Positions 9,116 to 17,860 of a stretch of 49,291 nucleotides of DNA are shown here, piece by piece. Location of the stretch: contig DVKR01000031.1 in the NCBI GenBank assembly GCA_018715935.1, forward strand, positions 1 to 49,291. Reading direction: 5' to 3'. The notes under the pieces are model-generated. The model had not been told where the DNA came from and did not search any database. It worked only from the letters and a program-made list of their open reading frames with translations. The position numbers were made by a program, and so were the translations under genes. Numbering within the stretch: the stretch's first letter is position 1; each line of letters begins with the position of its first letter. The stretch comes from Candidatus Aphodovivens excrementavium (GTDB lineage: Bacteria; Actinomycetota; Coriobacteriia; Coriobacteriales; Eggerthellaceae).

Positions 9116-9196
9116 GCGGCAGCCCGCACGCTTTTTGATGGAAGCTCGTGTGGCGGAAGAATCGCGAAGCGCGGCAGCGCGGCAGCCCGCGCGCTT
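9116..9196 (+). repeat. 18-bp direct repeat after queT, 63 bp apart
   Basis: GCGGCAGCCCGCACGCTT at 9116-9133 and the same with one change (G for A) at 9179-9196. The first copy overlaps a short GGGC-GGCA-GCCC hairpin followed after six bases by a T run, so it may be the queT terminator, and the second copy is followed by TTGTTCTTTC. This looks like a duplicated terminator region, in keeping with the other tandem duplications in this window. Confidence 0.6.
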
Positions 9197-9343
9197 GTTC
9201 TTTCAATGGCAGAGTTCTTTCTTCTCTGAATTATCGGTACAATAACGGGTTGCGAATGGGTTTCGCCTTTCTTGCGACGCTGTTTAGCAGGCAGCGCCGC
9301 AAGCGGAGCTCTTTTGCGGCATGTCCCCGGATTAAGGAAGCGC

Positions 9344-10645
9344 ATGAACCCCGTTATCATCGTTCCCACGTTCGTTTCCGCTCGTCGCCGACGCGAAGGC
9401 GGCAGCTTGCTCTCTACCTACGACCACACGACTCCGCTCTCTAAGCCTGGCGAGCTGCCGCGGCTCTTGCGCTCGTTGGTGGGCGTTCAGGGCGTGGGGC
9501 AGATCGTGCTGCTTGTGGTAAGCGAGCCGTCCATTGAGGCTCAGGCTGCCGAGAAAATCCAGCAGACTGCTGCCCAGTTCCCGCAGCTTTCCATTGCGGT
9601 TATGGGTGCGCCCGAGCAGGCCCTCGTCCATCAGCGTATCGAGCAGCTAGGGCTTGGCAAGCTGAACAAGGAGATCGGGCTGACCAGCTATGGCGCTATT
9701 CGCAACTTCGGCTTGGTGATAGCCAACGTCCTCGGCTTCGATTCCGTGGTGTTTCTTGACGACGACGAGGTCATAGAAGACCCCGCGTTTTTGCGTAAGG
9801 CGATGTACGGTTTGGGGAAGCTCACCAAAAAGGGCATTCCTATTCTGGCGAAGACCGGCTACTACTTCAATTCCGAAGGCTCGGTTCTCTCAAAGAGCCA
9901 AAACAAATGGTACAACCACTTCTGGCAGCAGGGCAAAGCGTTCAACGAGTGGATAACCAAGGCGCTTCGTGGCCCGCGCCTGTCGCGCAGCAATCACGTT
10001 TGCGGCGGATGCCTTGCTCTTCACAAAGAGGCGTTTAAGCGGCTTTCGTTCGATCCGTGGATCGCGCGAGGCGAAGACCTCGACTACCTGCTGAACCTGC
10101 GCATGTACGGCTCTGACATCTGGTTTGACAATCAGTGGAATTTGCAGCATCTGCCCCCCGAGACGGAAAGCGAGGGCACGCGTTTCCGCCAGGACATTTT
10201 CCGGTGGCTCTACGAATATCGAAAAATGGAGTTCAGCCGCACACAAATCGACTTGCTGCAGGTGAAATCGGCGTCGCTAGAGCCGTATCCCGGGCCGTTC
10301 TTGCGCCCGGGCATTCGTCGTCGCATTCGCTTGACGGCGATCTTGCGCAGCTTCGGACGTCCCGACAAAAAGGCCTATCGCAAGGCCGCGAAGGCGGCGG
10401 CGGGAGAGGCAGGCACCTACGCCGAGCGCAACTGCTCGAAGTACTTCGAGTTCCAGTTCGTATGGCCGGAGCTCATGGGCAGGCTTGACGGCGACCAAGC
10501 GCTCCTTAACGCATTGGTCCAGTCGGTAACGAGGCGGTATGCCGAAGCCGAAGAGCCGCGTCGTGCCGGCAGGATTGCAGCGGCTGAAGGCGGCGGGATC
10601 GACCCCGGCGCTACCGGCGAGATTCAACTGAACTTGGCAGAATAG
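9344..10645 (+). CDS. GT-A fold glycosyltransferase-like protein
   Basis: A 433-residue predicted cytoplasmic protein. The N-terminus MNPVIIVPTFVS resembles the first strand of a GT-A nucleotide-sugar-binding fold, and VVFLDDDEVIED (about residues 137-148) supplies a DxD-type metal motif. CGGCLALHKEAF with GEDLDYLLNLRMYG (about 220-255) resembles the acceptor/ED region of family 2-like enzymes. There is no signal peptide or membrane span. The C-terminal third is alpha-helical and ends in a Gly/Ala/Glu-rich tail. The substrate cannot be read. ATG 9344 is preceded by AAGGAAG. The two neighbouring genes start within about 60 bases of each preceding stop, so an operon with the TSUP gene is possible. 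Confidence 0.7.
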   Translation: MNPVIIVPTFVSARRRREGGSLLSTYDHTTPLSKPGELPRLLRSLVGVQGVGQIVLLVVSEPSIEAQAAEKIQQTAAQFPQLSIAVMGAPEQALVHQRIEQLGLGKLNKEIGLTSYGAIRNFGLVIANVLGFDSVVFLDDDEVIEDPAFLRKAMYGLGKLTKKGIPILAKTGYYFNSEGSVLSKSQNKWYNHFWQQGKAFNEWITKALRGPRLSRSNHVCGGCLALHKEAFKRLSFDPWIARGEDLDYLLNLRMYGSDIWFDNQWNLQHLPPETESEGTRFRQDIFRWLYEYRKMEFSRTQIDLLQVKSASLEPYPGPFLRPGIRRRIRLTAILRSFGRPDKKAYRKAAKAAAGEAGTYAERNCSKYFEFQFVWPELMGRLDGDQALLNALVQSVTRRYAEAEEPRRAGRIAAAEGGGIDPGATGEIQLNLAE

Positions 10646-10658
10646 AGGCGCAGGCTCT

Positions 10659-11603
10659 GTGGATGCATTTGACATCGTTTGCATGATTGGCGTTCCCGCG
10701 CTGGTTGGTGTGTGCATCGGCATCTTGTCGGGGCTTCTGGGAATTGGCGGCGGCACGATCATGGTGCCGGTGTTTCGTCTGGCTTTTGGCTTGAGCCCGC
10801 TGGTTTCCACGGCAACCTCGCTGTTCACAATCATACCCACGTCCATCTCGGGTGCGATTTCCCACATAAAGGGGAAGACCTGCGTGCCCGCGCTTGGCCT
10901 TGCCATGGGCATTGGCGGGGCGTTTACCTCGCCGGTGGGCGTGTGGCTTGCAAGCATTTCTCCCGCGTGGGCGGTGATGCTTGCTGCGGCGCTTATCATC
11001 GGATACTCCGCAGTGAACATGCTGCTCAAGGCGTTCAGGGCCTCCCCGAAGAGCGCCTCTTCTGGGAAGGATTCCTCCGGGAAGGCGTCTGCAGAGGGTG
11101 CATCTTCCGGGAATGAGTGCTCTGGGAATGCCGTTGGGGGAAAAGCCGCTGGAACGGCCGAGGCTTCCGAAGCGCGCACCGCTGCCGATCAGGGATCTTC
11201 TCAAGTTCCCCCTGTGCCCAAGCTGAACCGCAAGCAGCTGCTCATAGGCGCCGCCATCGGTTTGGGGGCTGGCCTTATGTCGGGGTACGTGGGCGTAGGC
11301 GGCGGTTTTATCATGGTTCCGCTCATGCTCACGCTTGTTCATATTCCCATGAAGCTTGCATCGGGCACGTCTCTTATCGCCATCTTGATTCTGGCTATTC
11401 CGGGAACCATAGAAAACGCTCTTGCGGGCAACATCGATTATGTTGTGGGCTTGGCGGTGGCGGTGGGCTCGATTCCCGGTGCTATTGTGGGAGCGCGGTT
11501 GGTCAAGATTGTCCCTGAGCGTATGTTGCGCTTCATTTTCGGCGGCTTCCTGATTATTGCCGCCATTGTGCTGTTCCTTAACGAGTTCGGGATCCTGGGG
11601 TAA
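10659..11603 (+). CDS. TSUP (TauE/SafE) family anion exporter with a long central loop
   Basis: A 314-residue multi-span membrane protein. The two homologous halves are clear: LSGLLGIGGGTIMVPVFRLAF (about residues 23-43) and MSGYVGVGGGFIMVPLMLTL in the second half, the duplicated glycine-rich signature of sulfite/sulfonate/organic anion permeases. Between the halves lies an approximately 60-residue Ser/Gly/Ala/Lys-rich insertion (128-190) with imperfect SGKxSSGKxS and SGNxxSGN repeats, mirrored by DNA repeats at about 11056-11130. The family linker is normally short, so this is an expansion. A GTG start at 10659 follows the upstream stop by 13 bases. Substrate unknown. Confidence 0.85.
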   Translation: MDAFDIVCMIGVPALVGVCIGILSGLLGIGGGTIMVPVFRLAFGLSPLVSTATSLFTIIPTSISGAISHIKGKTCVPALGLAMGIGGAFTSPVGVWLASISPAWAVMLAAALIIGYSAVNMLLKAFRASPKSASSGKDSSGKASAEGASSGNECSGNAVGGKAAGTAEASEARTAADQGSSQVPPVPKLNRKQLLIGAAIGLGAGLMSGYVGVGGGFIMVPLMLTLVHIPMKLASGTSLIAILILAIPGTIENALAGNIDYVVGLAVAVGSIPGAIVGARLVKIVPERMLRFIFGGFLIIAAIVLFLNEFGILG

Positions 11604-11665
11604 AATTCAATCGCTGTGCCAAGCGAAGCACAGGCCGTGCGAAAGAAATAGTTAGAGGAACCCCT

Positions 11666-13012
11666 ATGGATGTGGAAGCCAGAACAAACAGCGAGCGTTC
11701 GTCGATGCCGCGTTTCTTTAATTTGGAAATGCTCATGTTCACCCTGGTGGTGCTCTCCGGCATGGTGCTGGTGTGGACGCTTGCGACGCCGCAGTACAAC
11801 ATGGTGCTGTTGGCAGTAACCGGCCTGGTGTTCACGCTCTCGCTTGTGGTGGTAATTCGCCTGGTGATGGACCCCGATTCGGTGCGCGCTCGGCAATCGG
11901 ATGCGATGCTGAGGCTGGCAAGCCAAACGCTCGACTGCATGAAAGACGGCATGACCAGAGATGCCGCGCAAACCATATGCTCGCTGCTGCTTCCTTCGAC
12001 GGCCGGCATCGCGGTTGCCATTACCGATCGCGACTGCATTTTGGGATACTCCGGCTTTCTCGAGGCGGAAAACCCCTCGGGCAGCATTATTCGCACGCAC
12101 GCGACGCATGCCACTATCGCCGATGGGAGTATGCGCATCCTGCGCTCTCCCGAAGAGATCGGGTTCCAGCCGGGTTCTACCATTCAAGGCGCCATTATCG
12201 TGCCGCTGAAAGTGAGCGGAACCATTGAGGGAACGCTGAAATTCTACTATCGTCACGCGCGCGACATCAGCGAAACGCAAAAGTCCATCGCCGAAGGGTT
12301 CGGAAGGCTGCTTTCCACTCAAATGGCGGCGGCGGCGTTAGACGAGCAGACCAAGCTTGCCGCAAGCATGGAGCTCAAGGCGCTTCAAAGCCAGATCAAC
12401 CCCCATTTCCTGTTCAACACTATCAACACCATCGCCTCGCTGGTGCGCACCGACCCGGCACGAGCCCGCGTGCTGCTGCGCGAATTCGCCGTGTTCTATC
12501 GTCGCACGCTAGAGGATTCGGCCGACCTCATCATGTTCGAGCGCGAAATGGAGCAAACGCGCCGCTACTTCACGTTTGAGATCGCACGCTTTGGCGCCGA
12601 TCGCGTGGAGCTTCGCGAGGACATCGATGGGCGCGTGGGCGAGATGCTGGTGCCGCCCTTCCTGGTTCAGCCGCTTGTCGAAAACGCGGTGCGGCATGCT
12701 ATGCCGGCGGAGGGAAAGCTGGTTATCACGGTGTTCGGACACATCGACGGCGACGATATCGTCATAGGCGTGGCAGACGACGGAGTGGGCATGACCGAAG
12801 AGGCGCGCCAGAACATCTTGCATCCGGCGTCGGGGCAGGGCATGGGCATTGCCGTAAAGAACGTCCACGATCGCGTGCTGGGCTATTTCGGGCAGGGTTC
12901 GCGCATGGATGTGGAAAGCCAGCCGGGGCGGGGCACGCGGGTGACCCTGCTCATGAAAGACGGCGTGTCGCGGCAAGAGGCTATGGCCCACGATCTTCTC
13001 AAGGCTAACTAG
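11666..13012 (+). CDS. LytS-type sensor histidine kinase without adjacent regulator
   Basis: A 448-residue sensor. Two N-terminal spans (about 18-36 and 43-64) have almost no extracellular loop, followed by a GAF-like domain (about 75-200) and a His_kinase/HATPase module. The phospho-acceptor is in LKALQSQINPHFLFNTINTI, diagnostic of the LytS/YpdA/BtsS class; the ATP-binding region shows VQPLVENAVRHA and DDGVGM, with GQGMGIAVKNVHDRV. Kinases of this class normally sit next to a LytTR response regulator; none is present here, so it is an orphan in this window. The preceding AGAGGAACCCC is a fair ribosome binding site. Signal unknown; the short loops suggest sensing in the membrane or cytoplasm. 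Confidence 0.88.
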   Translation: MDVEARTNSERSSMPRFFNLEMLMFTLVVLSGMVLVWTLATPQYNMVLLAVTGLVFTLSLVVVIRLVMDPDSVRARQSDAMLRLASQTLDCMKDGMTRDAAQTICSLLLPSTAGIAVAITDRDCILGYSGFLEAENPSGSIIRTHATHATIADGSMRILRSPEEIGFQPGSTIQGAIIVPLKVSGTIEGTLKFYYRHARDISETQKSIAEGFGRLLSTQMAAAALDEQTKLAASMELKALQSQINPHFLFNTINTIASLVRTDPARARVLLREFAVFYRRTLEDSADLIMFEREMEQTRRYFTFEIARFGADRVELREDIDGRVGEMLVPPFLVQPLVENAVRHAMPAEGKLVITVFGHIDGDDIVIGVADDGVGMTEEARQNILHPASGQGMGIAVKNVHDRVLGYFGQGSRMDVESQPGRGTRVTLLMKDGVSRQEAMAHDLLKAN

Positions 13013-13040
13013 GCATCGCTTGTTTCCGAATCCATCAACT

Positions 13041-13083
13041 GGCGTAATGCGCGCCTTCGCGCGCGGCGTAATGTGCATCTTCG
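13041..13083 (+). repeat. 19-bp direct repeat with 24-bp period after the LytS-type gene
   Basis: GGCGTAATGCGCGCCTTCG at 13041-13059 and GGCGTAATGTGCATCTTCG at 13065-13083 differ at 3 of 19 positions. A short GCGCG-CCTT-CGCGC hairpin sits at the junction and may terminate the kinase transcript. Confidence 0.65.
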
Positions 13084-13166
13084 GGGGAATGGCTGCTTTG
13101 GCAACTTCTTTTATTGAGATGAAGTATCATTAGCGACGAAGGCTGTTTTCGTCAAAAGGAGATGCC

Positions 13167-13682
13167 ATGGATGCCAAAGTCTACGAACTGATCAACGATC
13201 AAATCAACAAGGAGCTCTATTCCGCCTACCTGTACCTGTCGTTTGCCGACTATTACGAAGAGGAAGGCCTGGAGGGTTTCGCGAACTGGTACGAAATTCA
13301 GGCGCAGGAGGAGCGCGACCACGCCCTGATCTTCCGCAACTACCTGCATGACAACGGCTGTCAGGTGAAACTGGGCGCTATTGCCGCGCCCGACAAAACG
13401 TTCTCGAATTATCTGGAGCCTCTGGAAGCGGCGCTCGAGCACGAGAAGTACGTTACCAGCCTCATCAACGACATTTACGCCGCTGCGCATGATGCCAAAG
13501 ATTATCGCGCGATGAAGTTTTTGGACTGGTTCATTGAAGAGCAGATGGAGGAAGAGGACACCGCCGACACGATGGTTACCAAGATGAAGCTCTTCGGCAC
13601 CGACGCAAAGGCCCTCTACGACCTTGATCAGGAGTGCGCGTCGCGTACCTACACCACCCCGTCGCCCTTGGCAAACGCATAG
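13167..13682 (+). CDS. ftnA: Ferritin (bacterial non-heme type)
   Basis: A 171-residue four-helix-bundle iron storage protein forming 24-mer shells in the cytoplasm. Ferroxidase ligands are visible: E16 in INKELYSAYLYL, E49 and H52 in AQEERDHALIF, and further acidic residues in helices C and D (FIEEQMEEED). Length and order match bacterial ferritin rather than bacterioferritin; no heme-binding Met is evident. AAAAGGAGATGCC provides a strong ribosome binding site. It is probably transcribed alone: a long gap lies before it and a strong hairpin at 13801 follows. No iron-regulator box could be assigned with confidence. Confidence 0.95.
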   Translation: MDAKVYELINDQINKELYSAYLYLSFADYYEEEGLEGFANWYEIQAQEERDHALIFRNYLHDNGCQVKLGAIAAPDKTFSNYLEPLEAALEHEKYVTSLINDIYAAAHDAKDYRAMKFLDWFIEEQMEEEDTADTMVTKMKLFGTDAKALYDLDQECASRTYTTPSPLANA

Positions 13683-13800
13683 CGCTCGGAAGAGCCGACA
13701 GATCGCAGCGGTTTGGACGCGAGAACAAGGCGGCTGGGCGGCTGGCTGCGAGACTGCCGTAGCGCTTAATTCGGCGCGCATTCAAAATACTTACGCATAA

Positions 13801-13838
13801 AGAATCGCCCTGCGGGTAATAACCTGCAGGGCGATTCT
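13801..13838. terminator. Strong bidirectional hairpin between ferritin and the convergent membrane protein gene
   Basis: Thirteen perfect base pairs (13801-13813 with 13826-13838), continued inside by four more pairs around an AATA loop. This sits between two convergent genes. The U-tract is poor on both sides, so it may act as a shared terminator or as a 3' end stabiliser. Confidence 0.75.
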
Positions 13839-13909
13839 GTTGTGGCGGGTATGTCGCCGATGCTTGTGCCGCCTTGTCGTTCGGCACAACTGGCGTTATC
13901 CAGCGAGCT

Positions 13910-14581
13910 TTACTGCTGCGAATTGCTCTGATCCGCGCCGTTCGTCGGCTGCTGCAGTTGCTGCTGCGGCGCGGAATAAGGCTGCGGCTGAGGAGCGGCG
14001 TAAGGCTGCGGCTGCGGAGCTGCGCCGTAGGGCTGCTGGGGCTGAGGCGCCGCGCCGTAGGGCTGTTGCGGGGCGGCGTAATACGCGTTGGGCTGACCGT
14101 AGGGGATAGCCGTTGCCGCCTTGCGGTCCTTGCTTGCAAATACGGCAGCGACGATAAGCAGAACCATCGTGATGAGGTTGCCGTACAAAAACGACAGGAT
14201 CGCGCCAGCCAAAGACCATCCGAACACCTTGCCGAGCTTGTCGGTATCAGCGGAGTTCTTCATGCAGATAATGCCTGCAATAAGCGCGATGATGGAGCAG
14301 ATAATGCCCCACACAATGTAGGCGGCGCCCAAGCCGAGGAGGATTCCCATCAGTCCGAAAGCGTCGTCGGTGGTCATGCCGAGCTCTTCCATGGCGCGCG
14401 CCGACTCGGGGTCAACGTAGATGGCGCCGCTGGCGGCGTCCCGAATGGAGGGGTCGTTCAGCGCTGCACCGCCCACTCCAACAAATGCGAGGGAGAGCAG
14501 AAAGCCCAAGATGCTCAAGGCAGACAGGACGACAACGGCAATGCCCAGTCCGCGAATTGTCTTAGCGTGAGAAGGTTGCAT
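13910..14581 (-). CDS. Membrane protein with a Pro/Gln/Ala/Tyr-rich cytoplasmic tail
   Basis: A 223-residue protein with three or four hydrophobic segments (about 10-40, 82-110, 122-150) and a long C-terminal tail (about 160-223) built from PYGAAPQPQ-type repeats. It resembles the loosely defined DUF4190-like or CCC-motif proteins of actinobacteria, in which two to four spans are coupled to a low-complexity tail, but I cannot assign a family firmly. Start chosen at 14581 (MQPSHAKTIRG) because AAAGGAGC lies 5 bases upstream; an ATG five codons earlier would put that site inside the gene. Function unknown. Confidence 0.7.
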   Translation of the reverse strand: MQPSHAKTIRGLGIAVVVLSALSILGFLLSLAFVGVGGAALNDPSIRDAASGAIYVDPESARAMEELGMTTDDAFGLMGILLGLGAAYIVWGIICSIIALIAGIICMKNSADTDKLGKVFGWSLAGAILSFLYGNLITMVLLIVAAVFASKDRKAATAIPYGQPNAYYAAPQQPYGAAPQPQQPYGAAPQPQPYAAPQPQPYSAPQQQLQQPTNGADQSNSQQ

Positions 14582-14830
14582 GCGTGCTCCTTTCATAGTG
14601 CGTTAATAACGCCGTCAGTAGAGCCATTCTACTACGTATCCGCATTGGCTCTGCGTGCTGCAACCTCGATTTTACTTTCTGCCTGCTGCGGCCTCGCCTC
14701 GCGTTTCGGGCAGAGGCAGCGCAAGGGGCTGTATCAACGGTGCGGGGCGGGTAAGTCGCGTATACTGATTCCAGCAATAACGACGTTCGATCGTGCGTGT
14801 TCAGGCAAGGCGATGTTGAGAGGGCGCGGT

Positions 14831-16003
14831 ATGGAAAACTTCGAATTCGTATCACCAACCCAGTTTGTCTTCGGCCGAGGTGCCGAGCTTACGGTGGGCA
14901 GGAAGCTCGCCGAGCAGGGGGCAAAGCATGTCCTGTTGCATTTTGGCGGTGGCAGTGCGGTAAAAAGCGGGCTTATCGACAGAATAGTTGCTTCGCTTGA
15001 TGCCGAAGGAATTGCGCACACCAGCCTGGGCGGCGTGCGTCCTAACCCCGAGATCACGCTTGTGCGCGAGGGCGTGTCGCTTTGCAAGACGGAGGGAATC
15101 GACTGGGTACTGGCGGTTGGCGGCGGCAGCGTTATCGATTCCGCCAAGGCCATCGCCAACGGGGCATGCATCGAAGAGGACGTATGGGAGCTGTTCGAGA
15201 CCAAGCGTCCCAACGCCAGCGTGCTGCCCATCGCGGTGGTGCTCACCATTCCCGCTGCGGGAAGCGAAGCTTCGAAAAACACCGTCATCAGCAACGACGA
15301 GCTGGGTATGAAAAGCGGTTATGGCAACGACTTCCAGCGTCCCAAGCTGGCGTTTATGAACCCCGAGCTCACCTTTACGCTGCCCGAGTACCAAACTGCG
15401 GCGGGGCTAACCGACATGTACGCCCATTTGCTCGAGCGCTTCTTCGACGACGTGGGTGCCGTTCCAGTTACCGACAACCTGAATCTTTCGCTCATGAAGA
15501 CCATCCGCGCTGAAGCGCCGCGCGTGCTTACCGAGCCGGATAACTACGATGCGCGCGCCAATATCATGTGGGCAGGCATGCTGTGCCATCAGGGCTATGC
15601 CGGTTGCGGCAGGCATGAAGACTGGGCGACCCATGGGCTTGAGCACGAGCTTTCGGCTCTGAACCCCGCCATCACCCACGGGGCGGGGTTGGCGGTGATG
15701 TTCCCTGCATGGATGGAGTACGTGTACGCAGAAAACCCCGCTCGCTTTGCGTTCTATGGCAGCGAGGTATTCGGGCTTACGCCCACAGGCGATATCGAAG
15801 CCGACGCCCTTTCGGCCATCGACGAAACGCGCGCGTTTTTTGCCTCTCTGGGTATGCCCACCACGCTTGAAGAGCTGGATGTTTGCGAGGAAGACATAGA
15901 GAAGATGATTCCCACGCTACGCGCCAACAAAGGTGAGGCGTTCGGCAGCTTCAAAAAGCTCACGATGGACGACGCCCGCGCGATCTATCGCTTGGCGCTG
16001 TAG
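14831..16003 (+). CDS. Iron-containing alcohol dehydrogenase (butanol dehydrogenase/YqhD-like)
   Basis: A 390-residue group III metal-dependent dehydrogenase, NAD(P)H-linked reduction of aldehydes or the reverse. The nucleotide-binding GGGSVIDSAKAIA (about residues 97-109) and the metal-binding region are visible: D and H in AAGLTDMYAHLLE (about 190-202), and H residues in HGLEHELSALNPAITHGAGLA (about 265-285). The block NFEFVSPTQFVFGRG at the N-terminus is typical of the BDH subgroup. The frame is open for about 950 bases upstream, but that part is antisense to the gene at 13910 and is not protein-like; ATG 14831 with AGAGGG upstream is preferred. TATACT at 14761-14766 is a possible -10 box. 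Confidence 0.92.
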   Translation: MENFEFVSPTQFVFGRGAELTVGRKLAEQGAKHVLLHFGGGSAVKSGLIDRIVASLDAEGIAHTSLGGVRPNPEITLVREGVSLCKTEGIDWVLAVGGGSVIDSAKAIANGACIEEDVWELFETKRPNASVLPIAVVLTIPAAGSEASKNTVISNDELGMKSGYGNDFQRPKLAFMNPELTFTLPEYQTAAGLTDMYAHLLERFFDDVGAVPVTDNLNLSLMKTIRAEAPRVLTEPDNYDARANIMWAGMLCHQGYAGCGRHEDWATHGLEHELSALNPAITHGAGLAVMFPAWMEYVYAENPARFAFYGSEVFGLTPTGDIEADALSAIDETRAFFASLGMPTTLEELDVCEEDIEKMIPTLRANKGEAFGSFKKLTMDDARAIYRLAL

Positions 16004-16066
16004 GCGTTTAGATAAACATGTGTTTGCGGGTTCCCGCCGGCTTACGGTCGGCGGAGCGCGCCGACG

Positions 16067-16441
16067 CTAGCGCGTGTCCTCGTTGCCGACCAGGGAGTTT
16101 ACCAGCGCCGAAACAATGCTTACGACGATGGCGGCAACGAACGCGCTGCCAAACGTTGCGATGTGCAGCTGAACGTCGAAGATGCCCTCTGCCGCCCACG
16201 CGGCGAGGTAGAGCATGGCGGTGTTGACCACCAGGTAGAAGATTCCTAAGGTCAAACAGGTGATGGGAAGGCTGAGCACCTGCGCGATGGGCTTGATGCT
16301 GATATTGATAAGCGACAAGATCAGGCCTACCAATGCCACGGCAATCCATGCCTCGGTTCCAATAACCTCGATGCCGGGAACAAGCCACACGGCAACGCCC
16401 ACGGCGATGGCGGTAACCAGCCAGCGGATGATGAAGTTCAT
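16067..16441 (-). CDS. Four-span YvlD/phage holin family 4 membrane protein
   Basis: A 124-residue protein with four hydrophobic segments (about 5-25, 30-48, 57-80, 92-115) and short loops. The N-terminus MNFIIRWLVTAIAVGVAVWLVPGI and the motif NISIKPI are typical of the Mycobacterium four-TM phage holin superfamily (YvlD). In Bacillus yvlD belongs to an envelope stress locus (known); role here unknown. GGAAAGGATTTTC upstream of the start is a good ribosome site. It is convergent with the alcohol dehydrogenase, with 63 bases of hairpin-prone DNA between the stops. Confidence 0.85.
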   Translation of the reverse strand: MNFIIRWLVTAIAVGVAVWLVPGIEVIGTEAWIAVALVGLILSLINISIKPIAQVLSLPITCLTLGIFYLVVNTAMLYLAAWAAEGIFDVQLHIATFGSAFVAAIVVSIVSALVNSLVGNEDTR

Positions 16442-16597
16442 GAAAATCCTTTCCTTCTGCCTGCCACGACTCTAGCATGGCGCCGATCTTTCCCGCGCTC
16501 GCTGGGCGGCATTGTTTCCAAAGTGTGGAGTGCGGCAGCACAGCATCCTGGGCGCGTATACTGATACTCGATTTGATGTTCGAAAGATTGGTGAGAG

Positions 16598-17860
16598 ATG
16601 CCCCCGATACTACACTGCCCCCATGCACGCGAATGCGGCGCCTGCCAGCATGTGAACGAGTCCTACGCCGATCAGCTCGCGCGCAAAGACGAGCGCATGG
16701 CGCAGCTGTTTGCAGAGTTTGAGGGCGTCGAGGTTCGTTCCATTCTGGGGATGGAGCATCCCTATTACTATCGCAACAAGGTGATCTCTCCGTATGCGCC
16801 GGGTCGCCGCATTGCCGCCGATGGCGACGGAAGGACGCACCGCAAGAGCGGCCGCCGTGCGGCGAGCGATCGCGGCAGAGGGGCGGGGTCGCGCAGACGT
16901 GTGGATGGGCCGCGCTACGAGATTCTGTGCGGAATGTATGCGGCAGGCACTCACCGGATAGTCGCTACCGACGAGTGCCTTGTCGAAAACGAGCTGGCGA
17001 AGCGGGTTGTGCTCACTATTCGGCAGCTCATGCCCAAATTCGGCATTCAGCCCTATAACGAAGATACGGGCACGGGCTTTTTGCGTCATGCGGTCGTGCG
17101 TGTTGGGCATACCAGCGGAGAGGTGTTGGTGACGCTGGTAACCAACGGCCGAGAATTTCCCGCATCGCGTGCGTTCTGCCGCGAGTTGGTGAAGCGCTGC
17201 CCGTTTATCACTACCGTGGTGCAAAACGTCAACGAACGTCAAACGAATGTCATTTTAGGAGAGCGCGAGCAGCGCCTCTATGGCCCGGGATTTATCTTGG
17301 ATAGGCTGTGCGGGCTGAGCTTTCGTATTTCTTCGCAATCGTTTTACCAGGTAAACGCGGTGCAAACCGAGGTGCTCTACAACACCGCCATCGAGCTTGC
17401 GCGGTTTGGCGGCACGGAGCGCGTGGTAGACGCCTACTGCGGCACGGGAACCATCGGGCTGGTGGCGGCATCGCGCGGCGCGAGCGAGGTGATTGGCATC
17501 GACAGTGTGGAGAGCGCGATTGCCGACGCGCGTCAGAACGCGCGGCACAACGGCATAGAGAATGCGCGGTTCATTGCTGCGGATGCGGGAGACATGATGC
17601 GTCGGCTTGCTGCCGATGGGGAGCGCATTGACGTGGTGCTGATGGATCCCCCTCGTGCCGGGTCGAGCGAGGCGTTTCTCGATGCGCTCGCCCAGCTTGC
17701 TCCGAAGCGCGTGGCGTACATTTCCTGCAACCCGCAAACCCAGGTGCGCGATTGCCTTCATCTGCGCAAGCGCGGCTACACGCTTGCCGCGGTTCAGCCG
17801 GTTGACATGTTCCCGCACACCGATCACGTGGAGACGGTGGCGCTCCTAACCCGAGAATAA
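16598..17860 (+). CDS. RNA uracil-5-methyltransferase (RlmD/RumA family)
   Basis: SAM-dependent enzyme making 5-methyluridine in 23S rRNA or tRNA. N-terminal iron-sulfur cysteines C7, C13, C16 (HCPHARECGACQH) with C127 as likely fourth ligand; SAM motif DAYCGTGTIGL (about 288-298); DPPRAG; catalytic Cys in YISCNPQT (about 374); and the general base Glu in TDHVETVALL. The N-terminal TRAM domain found in many relatives is absent. Residues about 73-106 are an Arg/Gly/Ser/Asp-rich insertion not expected in the fold. TATACT at 16557-16562 is a possible -10. The last codons (LTRE, stop) are echoed 69 bases downstream. Which uridine it targets cannot be read. Confidence 0.9.
   Translation: MPPILHCPHARECGACQHVNESYADQLARKDERMAQLFAEFEGVEVRSILGMEHPYYYRNKVISPYAPGRRIAADGDGRTHRKSGRRAASDRGRGAGSRRRVDGPRYEILCGMYAAGTHRIVATDECLVENELAKRVVLTIRQLMPKFGIQPYNEDTGTGFLRHAVVRVGHTSGEVLVTLVTNGREFPASRAFCRELVKRCPFITTVVQNVNERQTNVILGEREQRLYGPGFILDRLCGLSFRISSQSFYQVNAVQTEVLYNTAIELARFGGTERVVDAYCGTGTIGLVAASRGASEVIGIDSVESAIADARQNARHNGIENARFIAADAGDMMRRLAADGERIDVVLMDPPRAGSSEAFLDALAQLAPKRVAYISCNPQTQVRDCLHLRKRGYTLAAVQPVDMFPHTDHVETVALLTRE

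Noticed and set aside
13100-13140. Iron-regulator box before ferritin (ATGA-AGTA-TCAT)
   Set aside because: Only 4-bp arms, and no match to Fur or DtxR consensus; expected by chance.
13874-14830. Plus-strand extension of the alcohol dehydrogenase by 319 codons
   Set aside because: It runs antisense through the membrane protein gene at 13910, is Arg/Leu-rich and does not resemble any domain; the true start is marked by NFEFVSPTQF at 14831.
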